Assembly: GCF_003172915.1 (NCBI RefSeq)
Contig: NZ_QGKU01000003.1
Location: 165,655 to 229,654, forward strand
DNA: 64,000 nucleotides
Source: Meridianimarinicoccus roseus
GTDB lineage: Bacteria; Pseudomonadota; Alphaproteobacteria; Rhodobacterales; Rhodobacteraceae
Direction: 5' to 3'
Shown: positions 1 to 8,907 of the stretch, in pieces
Layout: the number at the start of each line of letters is the position of its first letter
How positions within the stretch are numbered: the stretch's first letter is position 1
Made by a program: the position numbers and the translations under genes
The notes under the pieces: generated by a model
What the model was told of the DNA's origin: nothing
Database searches by the model: none
What the model saw: the letters and a program-made list of their open reading frames with translations, nothing else

Positions 1-1
1 A

Positions 2-676
2 ACCGGGACCGACGCTGTGCCCCGAGGCGATGGCAGCCCATTCCTGGGCCACATGGCGCGGACACGTACGCTGGACAAGATGCGCGCCTCCGCGAAAGGG
101 TTTGTGATCCGTGAGACTGGCGGAATGGGTGGGGCCGCGCGCGCCGTTGCCGGATGCCTTGCAGAAGGTCGCATCCTGGGCGTGATGCGCGGCCGGGCGG
201 AGTTCGGGCCGCGCGCGCTTGGCCATCGATCGATCTTGGCGGACCCGCAGCAAACCGGGATGAAAGACCGGATCAATGCCGAGGTGAAAGGCCGCGAAGC
301 TTACCGCCCCTTCGCACCTGCCCTGCGCCTCGCCGACACGGCGACGTGGTTCGGGCGGTCCGTCCCGTCGCCCTACATGTCGCTGACCCTGCCGTGGCTG
401 AGCGACCGCCCCGCCCCGGTGGCCGCGACGGTGCACGCGGATGGTACTGGGCGTTTGCAGACGGTGGAGCCGCACACGGCTCCGTGGATGAGCACGCTTC
501 TGGGTGCGCTAGAGCAGGCGACAGGTGTTCCGGTAGTTCTGAACACCAGTTTCAACATCATGGGCAAGCCTATCGTGCACAGCGTCGAGGACGCGGCTGG
601 AATGCTGATGACCAGCGGTCTCGATGCCATCCTGGTCGAAGACACACTGATCGAGAAGCCTCTTGCAGCCAGCTGA
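2..676 (+). CDS. carbamoyltransferase, C-terminal part (NodU/CmcH type), 5' end outside window
   Basis: The frame is open from the window edge, so the true start lies upstream; 224 residues are visible. They match the C-terminal domain of NodU/CmcH/TobZ carbamoyltransferases, which transfer carbamoyl from carbamoyl phosphate to a hydroxyl of a sugar or antibiotic. Diagnostic stretches are GRAEFGPRALGHRSILADP, where the family binds nucleotide, the following RINAEVKGREAYRPFAP, and VLNTSFNIMGKPIV near the end. The GTG at position 17 could be read as a start but would leave only a fragment of the family (usually 550-600 residues). An acyltransferase gene follows 15 bases later, suggesting a shared role in decorating a polysaccharide or small molecule. 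Confidence 0.85.
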   Translation, partial: TGTDAVPRGDGSPFLGHMARTRTLDKMRASAKGFVIRETGGMGGAARAVAGCLAEGRILGVMRGRAEFGPRALGHRSILADPQQTGMKDRINAEVKGREAYRPFAPALRLADTATWFGRSVPSPYMSLTLPWLSDRPAPVAATVHADGTGRLQTVEPHTAPWMSTLLGALEQATGVPVVLNTSFNIMGKPIVHSVEDAAGMLMTSGLDAILVEDTLIEKPLAAS

Positions 677-691
677 CCGTCCTGACTGAGC

Positions 692-2191
692 ATGGAATTC
701 CTGTCTGCCGCATTTCTTCTGGGGTTTCTGCCCGCCTGCCTTGGCGGGTTCTTCCTTCTGCGGCATCTGCGGCCCGGCGCTTGCACCGGTTTCCTGGCCC
801 TTGCGTCGCTTGGGTTCCTCGCGGCGTCCTCGGCGCTCAGCCTTGCGGTGATCCTTGTCAGTGTCCTCGTCAACCGCGCCTGCGGTCTCGCGATGGCGCG
901 CTGGCCCGTCGGGCGAACCGCTGCCCTGCTGGTCGGCATCGCGGGAAACATCGGGGCCATCGCGTGGTTCAAGTTTCACCCCGTGCCCTTGGGCGACAGC
1001 GCATCGGCGATGCTGGTGGTAGGCATGCCGCTAGGCCTGTCATTCTATGCCTTCAAGCAGATCACTTACCTGATCGACCGGCATCAGAACCGCGCGCCGG
1101 ACCTGACGCTGCCGGACTATCTGCTCTTCTCGGTGTTCTTCGCACATCTTCCCGCCGGCCCGATCACACCTTACCGCCGCCTGCAGCCACAGATCGCCGC
1201 GCTGGCGCGCCAACGCATCGACCCGGCGCAACTGCTTGCAGGGCTGGCGTTGATCGTGCTCGGCGCGGTGAAGTTCCGTGTTCTGTCCGGGCAGATCGCG
1301 GGGCTGACCGTGCCGATCTATGCGGCGGCGGAGCGCGGGGCAGCCCTGTGCCTTCCAGAGTCCATCGCGGGCAGCTTCGGTTTCCTGCTGGAGTTGTACT
1401 TCAACTTCTCGGGCTACTCGGACATGGCAATTGGACTGGCGCTGCTGTTCGGGCTGCGTTTGTCGCCAAATTTCGACAGTCCTGTCCAAGCCCGCCAACT
1501 GGGCGACTACATCCTGCGCTGGCACATGTCCTTCATGCAGTTCGCGCGCGACTATGTCTTCGTCTACCTTCAGGCGGCGCTGACGCAAATACTACCGCTC
1601 CGGTCCGCGGTGCGGCGGCGGGTGGCGGCCTGGGGCATTGCCATTCTGGTGACCTACGTGCTGGTGATGCTCTGGCATGCGGCCAGCTGGACGGCGCTGG
1701 TGATCAGCCTGCTGACTGCCGCGGCGGTGGTCGCTGCGGGGCTGGCGCGGATGCGCAGCCGCGCTTGGGAAAAAGGTGACGGTGTCCTGCGGCGGATCGG
1801 CGGGCACCTTGTCTGTCTGTTCTTCGCCACCGTGACCATCGTGTTCTTCCGCAGCGGCGACGCGGGCACCGCGATGCAGATCTTCGAGGGTCTGACACGC
1901 TGGCCGGGGGTGCCGCTGCTGCTTGGCGGACCCGCTCCAGTTGCCGAGGTTTGCCCGGTCCTGTCGGGCACGCCATCGGATCTTGCGCTGCTCGCCGTGC
2001 TGGCGGCAGCCAGCGGGATCGCGCTGCTGGCACCCAACACGATGCGCTTGTTCGGGCTCTTGCCCGCACGCCCCGGCGCGCCGGTCTTCCGCCCGACCGT
2101 ACCGTGGGCGATCGCGCTGGGGCTGCTGGCGTGGCTGGCCTGGATCGCGGAGGCACCGTTGTCGGGCGGAGTGATCTATGAAGGGTTTTGA
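692..2191 (+). CDS. MBOAT family membrane-bound O-acyltransferase
   Basis: This 499-residue polytopic membrane protein belongs to the MBOAT (AlgI/DltB-like) family, which moves acyl groups, usually acetyl, across the inner membrane onto surface polysaccharides or other acceptors. Family signatures are ELYFNFSGYSDMAIGLALLF (about residues 234-253), SPNFDSP, RWHMSF (His 278) and the catalytic-type His in LWHAASW (His 329). At least eight hydrophobic segments can be read. The start is the ATG 15 bases after the carbamoyltransferase stop. The 3' end overlaps the next gene by 14 bases, indicating translational coupling. The acceptor cannot be told from sequence. Confidence 0.9.
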   Translation: MEFLSAAFLLGFLPACLGGFFLLRHLRPGACTGFLALASLGFLAASSALSLAVILVSVLVNRACGLAMARWPVGRTAALLVGIAGNIGAIAWFKFHPVPLGDSASAMLVVGMPLGLSFYAFKQITYLIDRHQNRAPDLTLPDYLLFSVFFAHLPAGPITPYRRLQPQIAALARQRIDPAQLLAGLALIVLGAVKFRVLSGQIAGLTVPIYAAAERGAALCLPESIAGSFGFLLELYFNFSGYSDMAIGLALLFGLRLSPNFDSPVQARQLGDYILRWHMSFMQFARDYVFVYLQAALTQILPLRSAVRRRVAAWGIAILVTYVLVMLWHAASWTALVISLLTAAAVVAAGLARMRSRAWEKGDGVLRRIGGHLVCLFFATVTIVFFRSGDAGTAMQIFEGLTRWPGVPLLLGGPAPVAEVCPVLSGTPSDLALLAVLAAASGIALLAPNTMRLFGLLPARPGAPVFRPTVPWAIALGLLAWLAWIAEAPLSGGVIYEGF

Positions 2192-3098
2192 GCCACTGCG
2201 GCCTGTACTGTTCGCTGCGCTTACGCTGATGGCCTTCTTTGCCGCGACGGTATTTGAAAGGTTGATAATCGGTGCAGCAGACGTGCTGAACGACGCGGGC
2301 GCCCGGATGCCTGCGCATCAGGGTCTTCCGCGCACGCTGCACCGCTTTCCGGCGCTGGCGGATCGCTGGCTGGAGAACACGGCCCGAGCGGGCGAGGCCG
2401 AGACCTGGATCCTCGGCACGTCAATCAGCCTGTACGGGTTCGATCCATGCCGGGTGGCGAATGCGGCCAGCTACGCGCGCTCCGCCGCGCAATTCGGCGA
2501 CATGCTGGACTGGGCGACGCGTGCGGCCAACGCCAATGACCATGTCCGGACAATCGTCTTGGAACTTTCACTCGGCGAGATCACGGCACCCGCCCGGGAC
2601 GTGCTGGGCAACCGAGCGGCGCTACTGGCGCTGTCGCTTCGCAAAATGGCAAGCGGTCGGGGCGACGACCCTGTCCCACCCGGCGCGGCCAGGGCTGTGT
2701 CCTGCGCAAGCCCGTTTCCGGACGCCGATCGCGACCTGAGGCAGTTACCACTGCTCTCGCCAAGCGAAGTTTTTTCCCGCGCCGAAGCTGCTGCGCAGCG
2801 ATCCGAAAGGCTTGCAGACTGGTGCGCTCAGGCGCCGGGCAGACGCATCGTTTTCCACCTGCCACCGGTGAACCCGGCCGCGATCGCCGCCCAGCCGGAC
2901 CTGCGCAGCACGCTGGATGCCCTCAGGGCCTCGCTGGAGAGCCAAATCGGTTCGCTCGCACGCCGCCATCCCGACTGCCGCATGGCTTTCCATGCGCCGG
3001 GAGCGGCGGGTAGCCACCCGCGTGATTGGCAGGATGCCGTCCACTTCCGCAGCGATTTCGGAACAGGTCTGCTCAAGAACATGCTGGCCGCGCCCTGA
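2178..3098 (+). CDS. exported protein of unknown function coupled to MBOAT acyltransferase
   Basis: 306 residues, with one N-terminal hydrophobic segment (about residues 9-25) acting as signal anchor, then a soluble domain with WILGTSISLYGFDPCRVANA. The position and the GTSIS strand-turn resemble the nucleophile region of SGNH/AlgX-like proteins that commonly partner MBOAT acyltransferases, but the classical GDS motif and a clear Asp-His pair are not evident, so the fold is inferred only from context. The gene overlaps the MBOAT gene by 14 bases and is the last of the rightward run; it meets the inositol operon tail to tail about 30 bases later. Confidence 0.6.
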   Translation: MKGFEPLRPVLFAALTLMAFFAATVFERLIIGAADVLNDAGARMPAHQGLPRTLHRFPALADRWLENTARAGEAETWILGTSISLYGFDPCRVANAASYARSAAQFGDMLDWATRAANANDHVRTIVLELSLGEITAPARDVLGNRAALLALSLRKMASGRGDDPVPPGAARAVSCASPFPDADRDLRQLPLLSPSEVFSRAEAAAQRSERLADWCAQAPGRRIVFHLPPVNPAAIAAQPDLRSTLDALRASLESQIGSLARRHPDCRMAFHAPGAAGSHPRDWQDAVHFRSDFGTGLLKNMLAAP

Positions 3099-3127
3099 AA
3101 GACCCCGTGCCAACTGCCGCGCGCGGG

Positions 3128-3961
3128 TCAGCCTGCCGGGGCCAGGGCCCGCAACACGCCGCGCGCGGCCTTGCGCAGGTCGGGTTCGGTGCGCGACAAA
3201 ATGGCGACCCGGTCAAACGCGTCGGGATCTTCTGTGACCGCGCGGCGCAGAGAGGCGCCAAATTCCATCCGCAATTCCGTGCCGATGTTGAACTTGCAAA
3301 TCCGGCTCCCCCGCGCCAGCGCACTGCGCTGCGCCACTGGCACCCCCGAACCGCCATGGATCACCAGCGGAATGTCGGTCACCGCTTCAATCGCCCGGAT
3401 GCGCGCCTCGTCCAGACCGCCCGCGCCGCGCCGCTGCAGATGTGTATTACCAGCCGAAATTGCCATCGCGTCCACACCGCTGTCCCGCGCGAAGATCGCG
3501 GCTTCCTCGGGGTCTGTACCCAGCGATTCCGCTCCGGCATCATAACCCACGAAGCCGATCTCGCCCTCGCAGGACACGCCGGCGGCCCGCGCCAGTTCGG
3601 CCACCCGCGCCGTCGTGTCGATATTCTGCGCTAGCGGCAGGCGCGAGCCGTCGAACATGACCGAGGTGAACCCGCTGTCCAGCGCCTCGCGGCACTCCTC
3701 CAGCGTATATCCATGGTCGAGATGCGCCACCACGGGAACCGATACCCGGTCCGCCAGCGACCGGAACATCGCGCCCAGCACCGGCAGCGGCGTGTGCTTG
3801 CGGCAGGACGGTCCCGCCTGAAGGATCACCGGCAGCCCCTCGTCTTCGGCCGCATCTGCGAAGGCGCGCATGTCCTCCCAGCCGAGGGTCACCAGCCCTG
3901 CGACCGCGTATCCCCCTGCAAGCGCCGGGGCCAGCACCTGTGTCAGCGTTGCGAGTGTCAC
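3128..3961 (-). CDS. class II fructose/tagatose-bisphosphate aldolase family protein (IolJ-like)
   Basis: 277 residues of the zinc-dependent class II aldolase family. Visible motifs are VVAHLDHGYTLEECREALDSG (zinc-ligand His pair), SVMFDGS, CEGEIGFVG, HGGSGVP (second zinc-ligand region) and KFNIGTELR (phosphate binding). The start is a GTG sharing GTGA with the stop of the upstream IolB-like gene. Last gene of the leftward iolD-iolC-iolB-like run, where it most likely cleaves 2-deoxy-5-keto-gluconate 6-phosphate into dihydroxyacetone phosphate and malonate semialdehyde, the IolJ step. Other ketose-bisphosphate substrates cannot be excluded from sequence alone. Confidence 0.85.
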   Translation of the reverse strand: MTLATLTQVLAPALAGGYAVAGLVTLGWEDMRAFADAAEDEGLPVILQAGPSCRKHTPLPVLGAMFRSLADRVSVPVVAHLDHGYTLEECREALDSGFTSVMFDGSRLPLAQNIDTTARVAELARAAGVSCEGEIGFVGYDAGAESLGTDPEEAAIFARDSGVDAMAISAGNTHLQRRGAGGLDEARIRAIEAVTDIPLVIHGGSGVPVAQRSALARGSRICKFNIGTELRMEFGASLRRAVTEDPDAFDRVAILSRTEPDLRKAARGVLRALAPAG

Positions 3962-4800
3962 TTGAACTTCGCCACCATGTCGAGGATTCCGGGGATCGTG
4001 TGAAGCTGGGCTTTGTGCGTTTCCTGAAAGTTCTGGACGAGACTGCGCTGGGTCAGCCCGCCGAGGATCGTGAAATAATACATCTCGTAGCCGGGCAGCA
4101 CGCAGCAAGGATGATACCCACGGTCGATGCAGATCGTGGAGCCGTCCACGATGTGGTAGGCGTCGCCCGGGGTGCCGTCCTCGCGCTGGAGCATCTGCAG
4201 CCCCGATCCGTAACTCGGGCGGAACCGGAAATTGTAGGTCTCGTCGTGGCGCGTCTCGTGCGGCAGGTTGTCGGTGTCGTGCTTGTGACTGGGAAAGCCC
4301 GACCAGCCACCTGCGCCCACGGTGTAAAGCTCGGATACCAGCAAGCGCCCCACCCGGCCATGCTGCTGCTGGCCGAGGATATGCTTGATCTTGCGGTGCG
4401 TTTTGGTGTCGTCGGACCCGTATTGCACCATGTCGATCTCGTCAGCCCGCACGGCGAAAGGCTCCAGCACCTCGTCGAACCGAGCGCCCGCGACGAACAC
4501 CTCGGCACTGTCGCTTGTGCATGTGATGCGCGCCTCGGCGCCGGTCGGAACGTAAACCCCCTCCGGCTCGCCGTCCCAGACATCGACACCGCGCCCGCCA
4601 AGTCCGGCCGCCGTGAAGCCGCCGACCGACACGTCGACAAGCCCTGTGGCCGGCACGATGCAGGTTTCGTATCCCTGCACGGCATAGCCATAGCTTTCGC
4701 CCTTCTGCAGCTTGACGATGTTGAAATAGTTGAGCGGCACGCAGGCATCGTCGGCATCGACGATCGGTCGGTTTCGGTTGTCGAACGGGGCGATGTGCAT
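3958..4800 (-). CDS. IolB/KduI-type 5-deoxy-glucuronate isomerase-like protein (first paralogue)
   Basis: 280 residues with the double-cupin architecture of 5-deoxy-glucuronate isomerases. The C-terminal cupin carries the metal-site pattern GFPSHKHDTDNLPHE, then DRGYHPCCVLPGYEMYYFTIL. The N-terminal half (starting MHIAPFDNRN) is unlike the canonical IolB encoded at 18.3-19.1 kb, so this is a diverged paralogue. It lies 3 bases after iolC and overlaps the aldolase start by 4 bases, so it is co-translated with enzymes of 2-deoxy-5-keto-gluconate metabolism. Best guess: isomerisation of a 5-deoxy-hexuronate-like intermediate, perhaps from a different inositol isomer. Confidence 0.8.
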   Translation of the reverse strand: MHIAPFDNRNRPIVDADDACVPLNYFNIVKLQKGESYGYAVQGYETCIVPATGLVDVSVGGFTAAGLGGRGVDVWDGEPEGVYVPTGAEARITCTSDSAEVFVAGARFDEVLEPFAVRADEIDMVQYGSDDTKTHRKIKHILGQQQHGRVGRLLVSELYTVGAGGWSGFPSHKHDTDNLPHETRHDETYNFRFRPSYGSGLQMLQREDGTPGDAYHIVDGSTICIDRGYHPCCVLPGYEMYYFTILGGLTQRSLVQNFQETHKAQLHTIPGILDMVAKFK

Positions 4801-4803
4801 CGG

Positions 4804-5805
4804 TTATCCTTCGGGGCTGTGCGCGACAGGCTTCGGCGCGGGATGGGCGGCGAGAAACGCGCGCAGGTCTTCGGTGTCCGGCATAGCGGGGGCGCAGCCG
4901 GGGCGTGCGACGACAATGGCGGCGCAGGCCGATCCGCGCAGCACCGCCTCTTCAAGTGGGCGGCCGCCGGTCAGCGCGGCCAGCAGGCCGGCGAGAAAAC
5001 TGTCGCCCGCCCCGGTCGGCTTCAGCGGGTCGACATCGAACACGCCGCTGCGCGTCTCGGCTCCGCCCGCAAGTGTGATCGCACCCTCCGGGCCCATCTT
5101 GTAGATCACCAGCGCTGCGCCGTCGGCTGCCAGCGCACGCGCCTTCGCCAGCCCTCTGTCGATCCCGCCGGCCATGAAACCGAATTCCTCGTCGTTGGCG
5201 ACGATCAAGTCCGCGAGCGCCCCGGCGCGCGACAGAACTTCCTCGGCAACCTTCGGCGACGGCCAGCTGTAGGGGCGGTAGTCCACATCGAAGATCACCG
5301 GCAGACCGGCGGCGCGCGCCCGAGCGAAGGCGTGGAAAGCCGCCTCGCGTGAGGGTTCGGCCGCGAACACTGTGCCTGCGGTGACCAGCGCATCGAAGCG
5401 GGCGAAATCAACCGCGTCAACATTGGCACGGGTCATCTGGAAATCCGCCGCGCCATTGCGGTAGATCACCGACTGGTGGTCCTCCACACGTGTTTCGTAA
5501 AGCGCAAGCGAGGTGCGGTATTCGCCGGTTACGGTCGTGACATGGCGCGCGTCCACCCCGTAGCGGGCCAACTGGTTGCGGCAGAACCGGCCGACCGCGT
5601 CGTCCGACACGCAGGTCAGCAGCGCCGCCTGCGCGCCCAGCTTGACCAGACCCGCCGCAATGTTCGCGGACGAACCGCCCATCGCCACACCCATGCTTTC
5701 AGCATGTTCGATGGCGCTGCCGGGCGGTGTCGGTGACAGGTCCATTCCGACCCGACCCATCACGAGGTAGCGCCCGCCGCGCAGCTTTTCAGCCAGTGCC
5801 CACAT
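4804..5805 (-). CDS. iolC: 5-dehydro-2-deoxygluconokinase, PfkB family
   Basis: 333-residue ribokinase/PfkB sugar kinase. The N-terminal sugar-binding part includes MGGSSANIAAGLVKLG; the C-terminal anion hole and catalytic Asp are in PTGAGDSFLAGLL. Phosphorylates 2-deoxy-5-keto-gluconate in inositol breakdown. The start is the ATG overlapping the iolD stop as TGATG; an in-frame GTG one codon upstream is possible. Many proteobacterial IolC proteins carry a DUF2090 extension of about 300 residues; this one does not, and a separate aldolase gene lies two genes downstream instead. Confidence 0.88.
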   Translation of the reverse strand: MWALAEKLRGGRYLVMGRVGMDLSPTPPGSAIEHAESMGVAMGGSSANIAAGLVKLGAQAALLTCVSDDAVGRFCRNQLARYGVDARHVTTVTGEYRTSLALYETRVEDHQSVIYRNGAADFQMTRANVDAVDFARFDALVTAGTVFAAEPSREAAFHAFARARAAGLPVIFDVDYRPYSWPSPKVAEEVLSRAGALADLIVANDEEFGFMAGGIDRGLAKARALAADGAALVIYKMGPEGAITLAGGAETRSGVFDVDPLKPTGAGDSFLAGLLAALTGGRPLEEAVLRGSACAAIVVARPGCAPAMPDTEDLRAFLAAHPAPKPVAHSPEG

Positions 5806-7670
5806 CACACGCCCCGGCGCTGACGGGCGCGCGCAGCCTCGATCTCTTTGTGCTTCTCGCGCACCTTCGGATGGGCGCTGACCTCAGGGGTGCCGACTTC
5901 CCACCATGTGTGGCCTTGCGCGGTCCAGCCCTCGTAGGCATCGACTGTCATTACGATTACGCTGGTGCTGTCGGCGGCTTTTGCCTCCGCGAAGGCAGTG
6001 CCAAGCTGCTCGGGCGTATCCACATGTACTGCGCGCGCGCCCATTGATGCAGCATGGGCGGCGAAATCCACCGTGAAGGGTTCGGGTATGGTTGGCGTGT
6101 CATTGAACAGATTGTTGTAGCTTTCGTTGCCGGTGTTGTTCTGCAGTTTGTTGATGACCGCGAAGCCGCCATTGTCCAGCACCAGCACGATAAGTTTCTT
6201 GCGGGTCAGCACCGACGAATAAATGTCGGAGTTCATCAGCAGGTACGATCCGTCCCCGACGAACACGATTGTGTCGGCATCCGGTTCGTCCTCTGCCTGA
6301 GCGATGCGCGCGCCCCAACCGCCCGCGATCTCGTAGCCCATGCAGGAAAACCCGAACTCCACGTCGACCGTGCCGATATCGAGCGTACGCCAGTTCGCCG
6401 TCACTTCGGCTGGAAGCCCGCCCGCGGCGGTCACCACCCGGTCGCGCGGTCCGCACAGCGCGTTCACGACGCCGATTGCCTGCGCGTAGGATTTCGGCCC
6501 GTTGCCGGGCGCGACATTGCCCGCGACATAAGCGGTCCATTTTGCGCGCTCGGACTGCGCGAAGGCGGTCCAGGCTTCTGGCGCGCGGTAGTCCGGCAGC
6601 GCGGCATCAAGCGCCTCCAGCCCCAACTTGGCATCGCCCACCACCGGGAGCGACAGGTGCTTGCCCGCATCGTGGCGCGCAGCGTTGACCGAAATCAGCC
6701 GCGCATCACGGTCGAAGGCCGTCCACGACCCAGTCGTGAAATCCTGCAGACGCGATCCGACCGACACGATCACGTCCGCCGCCGCTGCCACCGCGTTGGC
6801 GCTGTCCGATCCGGTCACACCGACCGGTCCGATATTCAGCGGATGGTCATCGCGCAGGTTGGCGCGCCCGGCGATGGTTTCGATCACGGGAATGCCGCGC
6901 GCCTCGGCGAAGGCGGTCAGTTCGGCAACGGCGCCGGAATACTGCACCCCGCCGCCCGCGATCAGAACCGGCCGCGCGGCGCGGCCCAGCAGAGCGGCGG
7001 CTTCGGCGACCTCAGCGGTGTCGGGCGCCTGGCGGCGGATACGATGGGTGCGATCTTCGAACAGCGCGACCGGATAGTCATAGGCCCAGCCCTGCACATC
7101 CTGCGGCAGCGCGATGAAGGCCGGGCCGCAATCGGCCGGGTCGAGCATTGTGGCAAGGGCGGACGGCAGGCTCTGGATCACCTGGGCTGGGTGGGTGATC
7201 CGGTCCCAGTAGCGGGTGACAGCCCGGAATCCATCGTTCAGCCCCAGTGCTGGATTGCCGAAATGCTCGAGTTGCTGCAGCACCGGGTCGGGCAGCCGCG
7301 TCAGGAAGGTATCGCCGCACAGCATTAGCATCGGCAGCCGGTTCGCGTGGGCCAGCGCCGAGGCAGTCAGCAGGTTCGCCGTGCCCGGCCCCGCCGACGC
7401 GGTGCAGAACATGAAGCGTCGGCGAAGGTGATACTTGGCATAGGCCGCCGCCGCAAAGCCCATGCCCTGTTCGTTCTGCCCGCGGTACAGCGGCAGCGTC
7501 GCGCGATGATCGTGCAGCGCCTCGCCTAGGCAGGTGACGTTGCCGTGCCCGAAAATGCCAAACCCACCGCCGCACAGGCGGCGTCTCACGCCCGCGGTTT
7601 CGATGAACTGTGCGTTCAGGTAACGGATGATCGCCTGCGCCGTCGTCAGGCGGATCGTGTCGTCGCTCAT
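5805..7670 (-). CDS. iolD: 3D-(3,5/4)-trihydroxycyclohexane-1,2-dione hydrolase, ThDP-dependent
   Basis: 621 residues, the usual length for IolD. It opens the ring of the dione produced by IolE, giving 5-deoxy-glucuronate. The family is acetolactate-synthase-like: N-terminal pyrimidine-binding domain (FGIFGHGNVTCLGEAL, then YRGQNEQGMGFAAAAYAKY with the catalytic-type Glu), central domain, and C-terminal ThDP domain with the GDGSYLLMN metal-binding motif and DNGGFAVINKLQNNTGNESYNN. The start is ATG at 7670; open frame continues upstream but would run through the promoter and operator. First gene of the leftward operon; its 5' end faces an oxidoreductase gene across the LacI-type palindrome at 7756-7771. 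Confidence 0.92.
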   Translation of the reverse strand: MSDDTIRLTTAQAIIRYLNAQFIETAGVRRRLCGGGFGIFGHGNVTCLGEALHDHRATLPLYRGQNEQGMGFAAAAYAKYHLRRRFMFCTASAGPGTANLLTASALAHANRLPMLMLCGDTFLTRLPDPVLQQLEHFGNPALGLNDGFRAVTRYWDRITHPAQVIQSLPSALATMLDPADCGPAFIALPQDVQGWAYDYPVALFEDRTHRIRRQAPDTAEVAEAAALLGRAARPVLIAGGGVQYSGAVAELTAFAEARGIPVIETIAGRANLRDDHPLNIGPVGVTGSDSANAVAAAADVIVSVGSRLQDFTTGSWTAFDRDARLISVNAARHDAGKHLSLPVVGDAKLGLEALDAALPDYRAPEAWTAFAQSERAKWTAYVAGNVAPGNGPKSYAQAIGVVNALCGPRDRVVTAAGGLPAEVTANWRTLDIGTVDVEFGFSCMGYEIAGGWGARIAQAEDEPDADTIVFVGDGSYLLMNSDIYSSVLTRKKLIVLVLDNGGFAVINKLQNNTGNESYNNLFNDTPTIPEPFTVDFAAHAASMGARAVHVDTPEQLGTAFAEAKAADSTSVIVMTVDAYEGWTAQGHTWWEVGTPEVSAHPKVREKHKEIEAARARQRRGV

Positions 7671-7755
7671 GGGCGGGTCTCCCTTCCGGCGTGGTCGCGC
7701 GCTGCCGTTCCGCAGCTTTGCGCTTGACCGCTTTCCGGTTGGCACGATAGCAGTG

Positions 7756-7771
7756 TTGCAACCGGTTGCAA
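7756..7771. promoter_or_regulatory. LacI-family operator, perfect 16-bp palindrome
   Basis: TTGCAACCGGTTGCAA is a perfect inverted repeat with a central CG, typical of LacI-family operators. It lies in the 122-base gap between divergent iolD (start 7670) and the oxidoreductase gene (start 7793). A 14-base identical core recurs at 12020-12033 in front of the lacI-type gene and the ABC transporter, making the regulator encoded at 10945-11949 the likely ligand. Confidence 0.85.
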
Positions 7772-7792
7772 CCGGATTTTGGGAGGACGGCC

Positions 7793-8905
7793 ATGCGGGA
7801 AATCGGGATCGGGCTGGTCGGCGGCGGCTACATGGGAAAGGCGCATGCCGTAGCCTACAGCGCCGTAGGCGCGGTCTTCGACACCCGCCTGCGTCCCCGT
7901 CTGGAAATGGTCGCCGCGTCCAGCCCCGACTCGGCCGAACGCTACCGCGCGGCCTATGGCTTTCGCCGGGCGGCGCCCGACTGGCGAACATTGGTGGACG
8001 ATGCGGCGGTGGAAGCGGTGGTAATCGCCGCGCCGCAGGCCACTCACCGCGTCATCGCCGAAGCGGCTTTCGCGCTTGGCAAGCCGGTGTTCTGCGAAAA
8101 GCCGCTGGGCGCCTCGATCGCCGATGCCGAGGCGATGTGCGCCGCCGCCGCAGCCAGCGGTGCGGTCAACATGATCGGCTTCAACTATGTGCGGACCCCG
8201 GCAACCCAATTCGCCCGGCGCCTGATCGCCGAAGGCGCCATTGGCGAGGTGACTTGGTTCCGCGGCGAGCATAGCGAGGATTTCCTGGCCGATCCCGACA
8301 CCCCGGCAAGCTGGCGGACCAGCGGCGCGCCGAACGGCACGTTGGGCGATCTTGCGCCGCACATGATCAATGCCGCACAGGCGCTGCTGGGGCCGGTGCA
8401 ATCGGTCATGGCCGATATCGAAACCGTGCACGCGGCGCGCGGCGGCACGGCGGTTACCAACGATGACCAGGCCCACATGCTGTGTCGTTTCTCGGGCGGC
8501 GCGATGGGCCACATGTATTTCAGCCGCGTGGCGACCGGACGGAAGATGGGCTACATCTACGAGGTGTCCGGCACGCACGGAGCGCTGCGCTTCAATCAGG
8601 AAGACCAGAACAGCCTGTGGCTTTATCGCGCCGAGGGTCCGCAGGCCGAACGCGGCTTCCGGCAGATCCTGACCGGGCCGGAACATCCGGATTACGCAGC
8701 GTTCTGCCAGGGGCCGGGCCACGGCACCGGCTACCAGGACCAGATCATCATCGAGGCACGCGATTTTCTGGAAGCCGTGGCCGACGGTGTCAGTCGCTGG
8801 CCGGACTTCACGGCGGGCCTCGACGTGGCGCGGGTGATCGACGCCGCACGCCAATCCCATGCGCACGGGCGCTGGCAGCCCGTCGCCTCACACCAAGGAG
8901 CCTGA
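7793..8905 (+). CDS. Gfo/Idh/MocA family NAD(P)-dependent oxidoreductase
   Basis: 370 residues. The N-terminal Rossmann fold begins GIGLVGGGYMGKAHAVAY, and the catalytic-site EKP triad is in VFCEKPLGA. The C-terminal half has the mixed alpha/beta domain with GDLAPHMINAAQALLG near the expected substrate histidine. Start ATG at 7793, preceded by GGGAGGA. Heads the rightward operon with an IolE-like gene and a second Gfo/Idh/MocA gene. Likely oxidises or reduces an inositol stereoisomer or inosose; the exact isomer cannot be read from sequence. Confidence 0.88.
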   Translation: MREIGIGLVGGGYMGKAHAVAYSAVGAVFDTRLRPRLEMVAASSPDSAERYRAAYGFRRAAPDWRTLVDDAAVEAVVIAAPQATHRVIAEAAFALGKPVFCEKPLGASIADAEAMCAAAAASGAVNMIGFNYVRTPATQFARRLIAEGAIGEVTWFRGEHSEDFLADPDTPASWRTSGAPNGTLGDLAPHMINAAQALLGPVQSVMADIETVHAARGGTAVTNDDQAHMLCRFSGGAMGHMYFSRVATGRKMGYIYEVSGTHGALRFNQEDQNSLWLYRAEGPQAERGFRQILTGPEHPDYAAFCQGPGHGTGYQDQIIIEARDFLEAVADGVSRWPDFTAGLDVARVIDAARQSHAHGRWQPVASHQGA

Positions 8906-8907
8906 AC

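Noticed and set aside
3940..5352. Rightward open frame of about 470 codons across the iolB-like/iolC genes
   Set aside because: It is antisense to two clearly identified genes, has no family motif and shows the composition expected of a GC-rich shadow frame.
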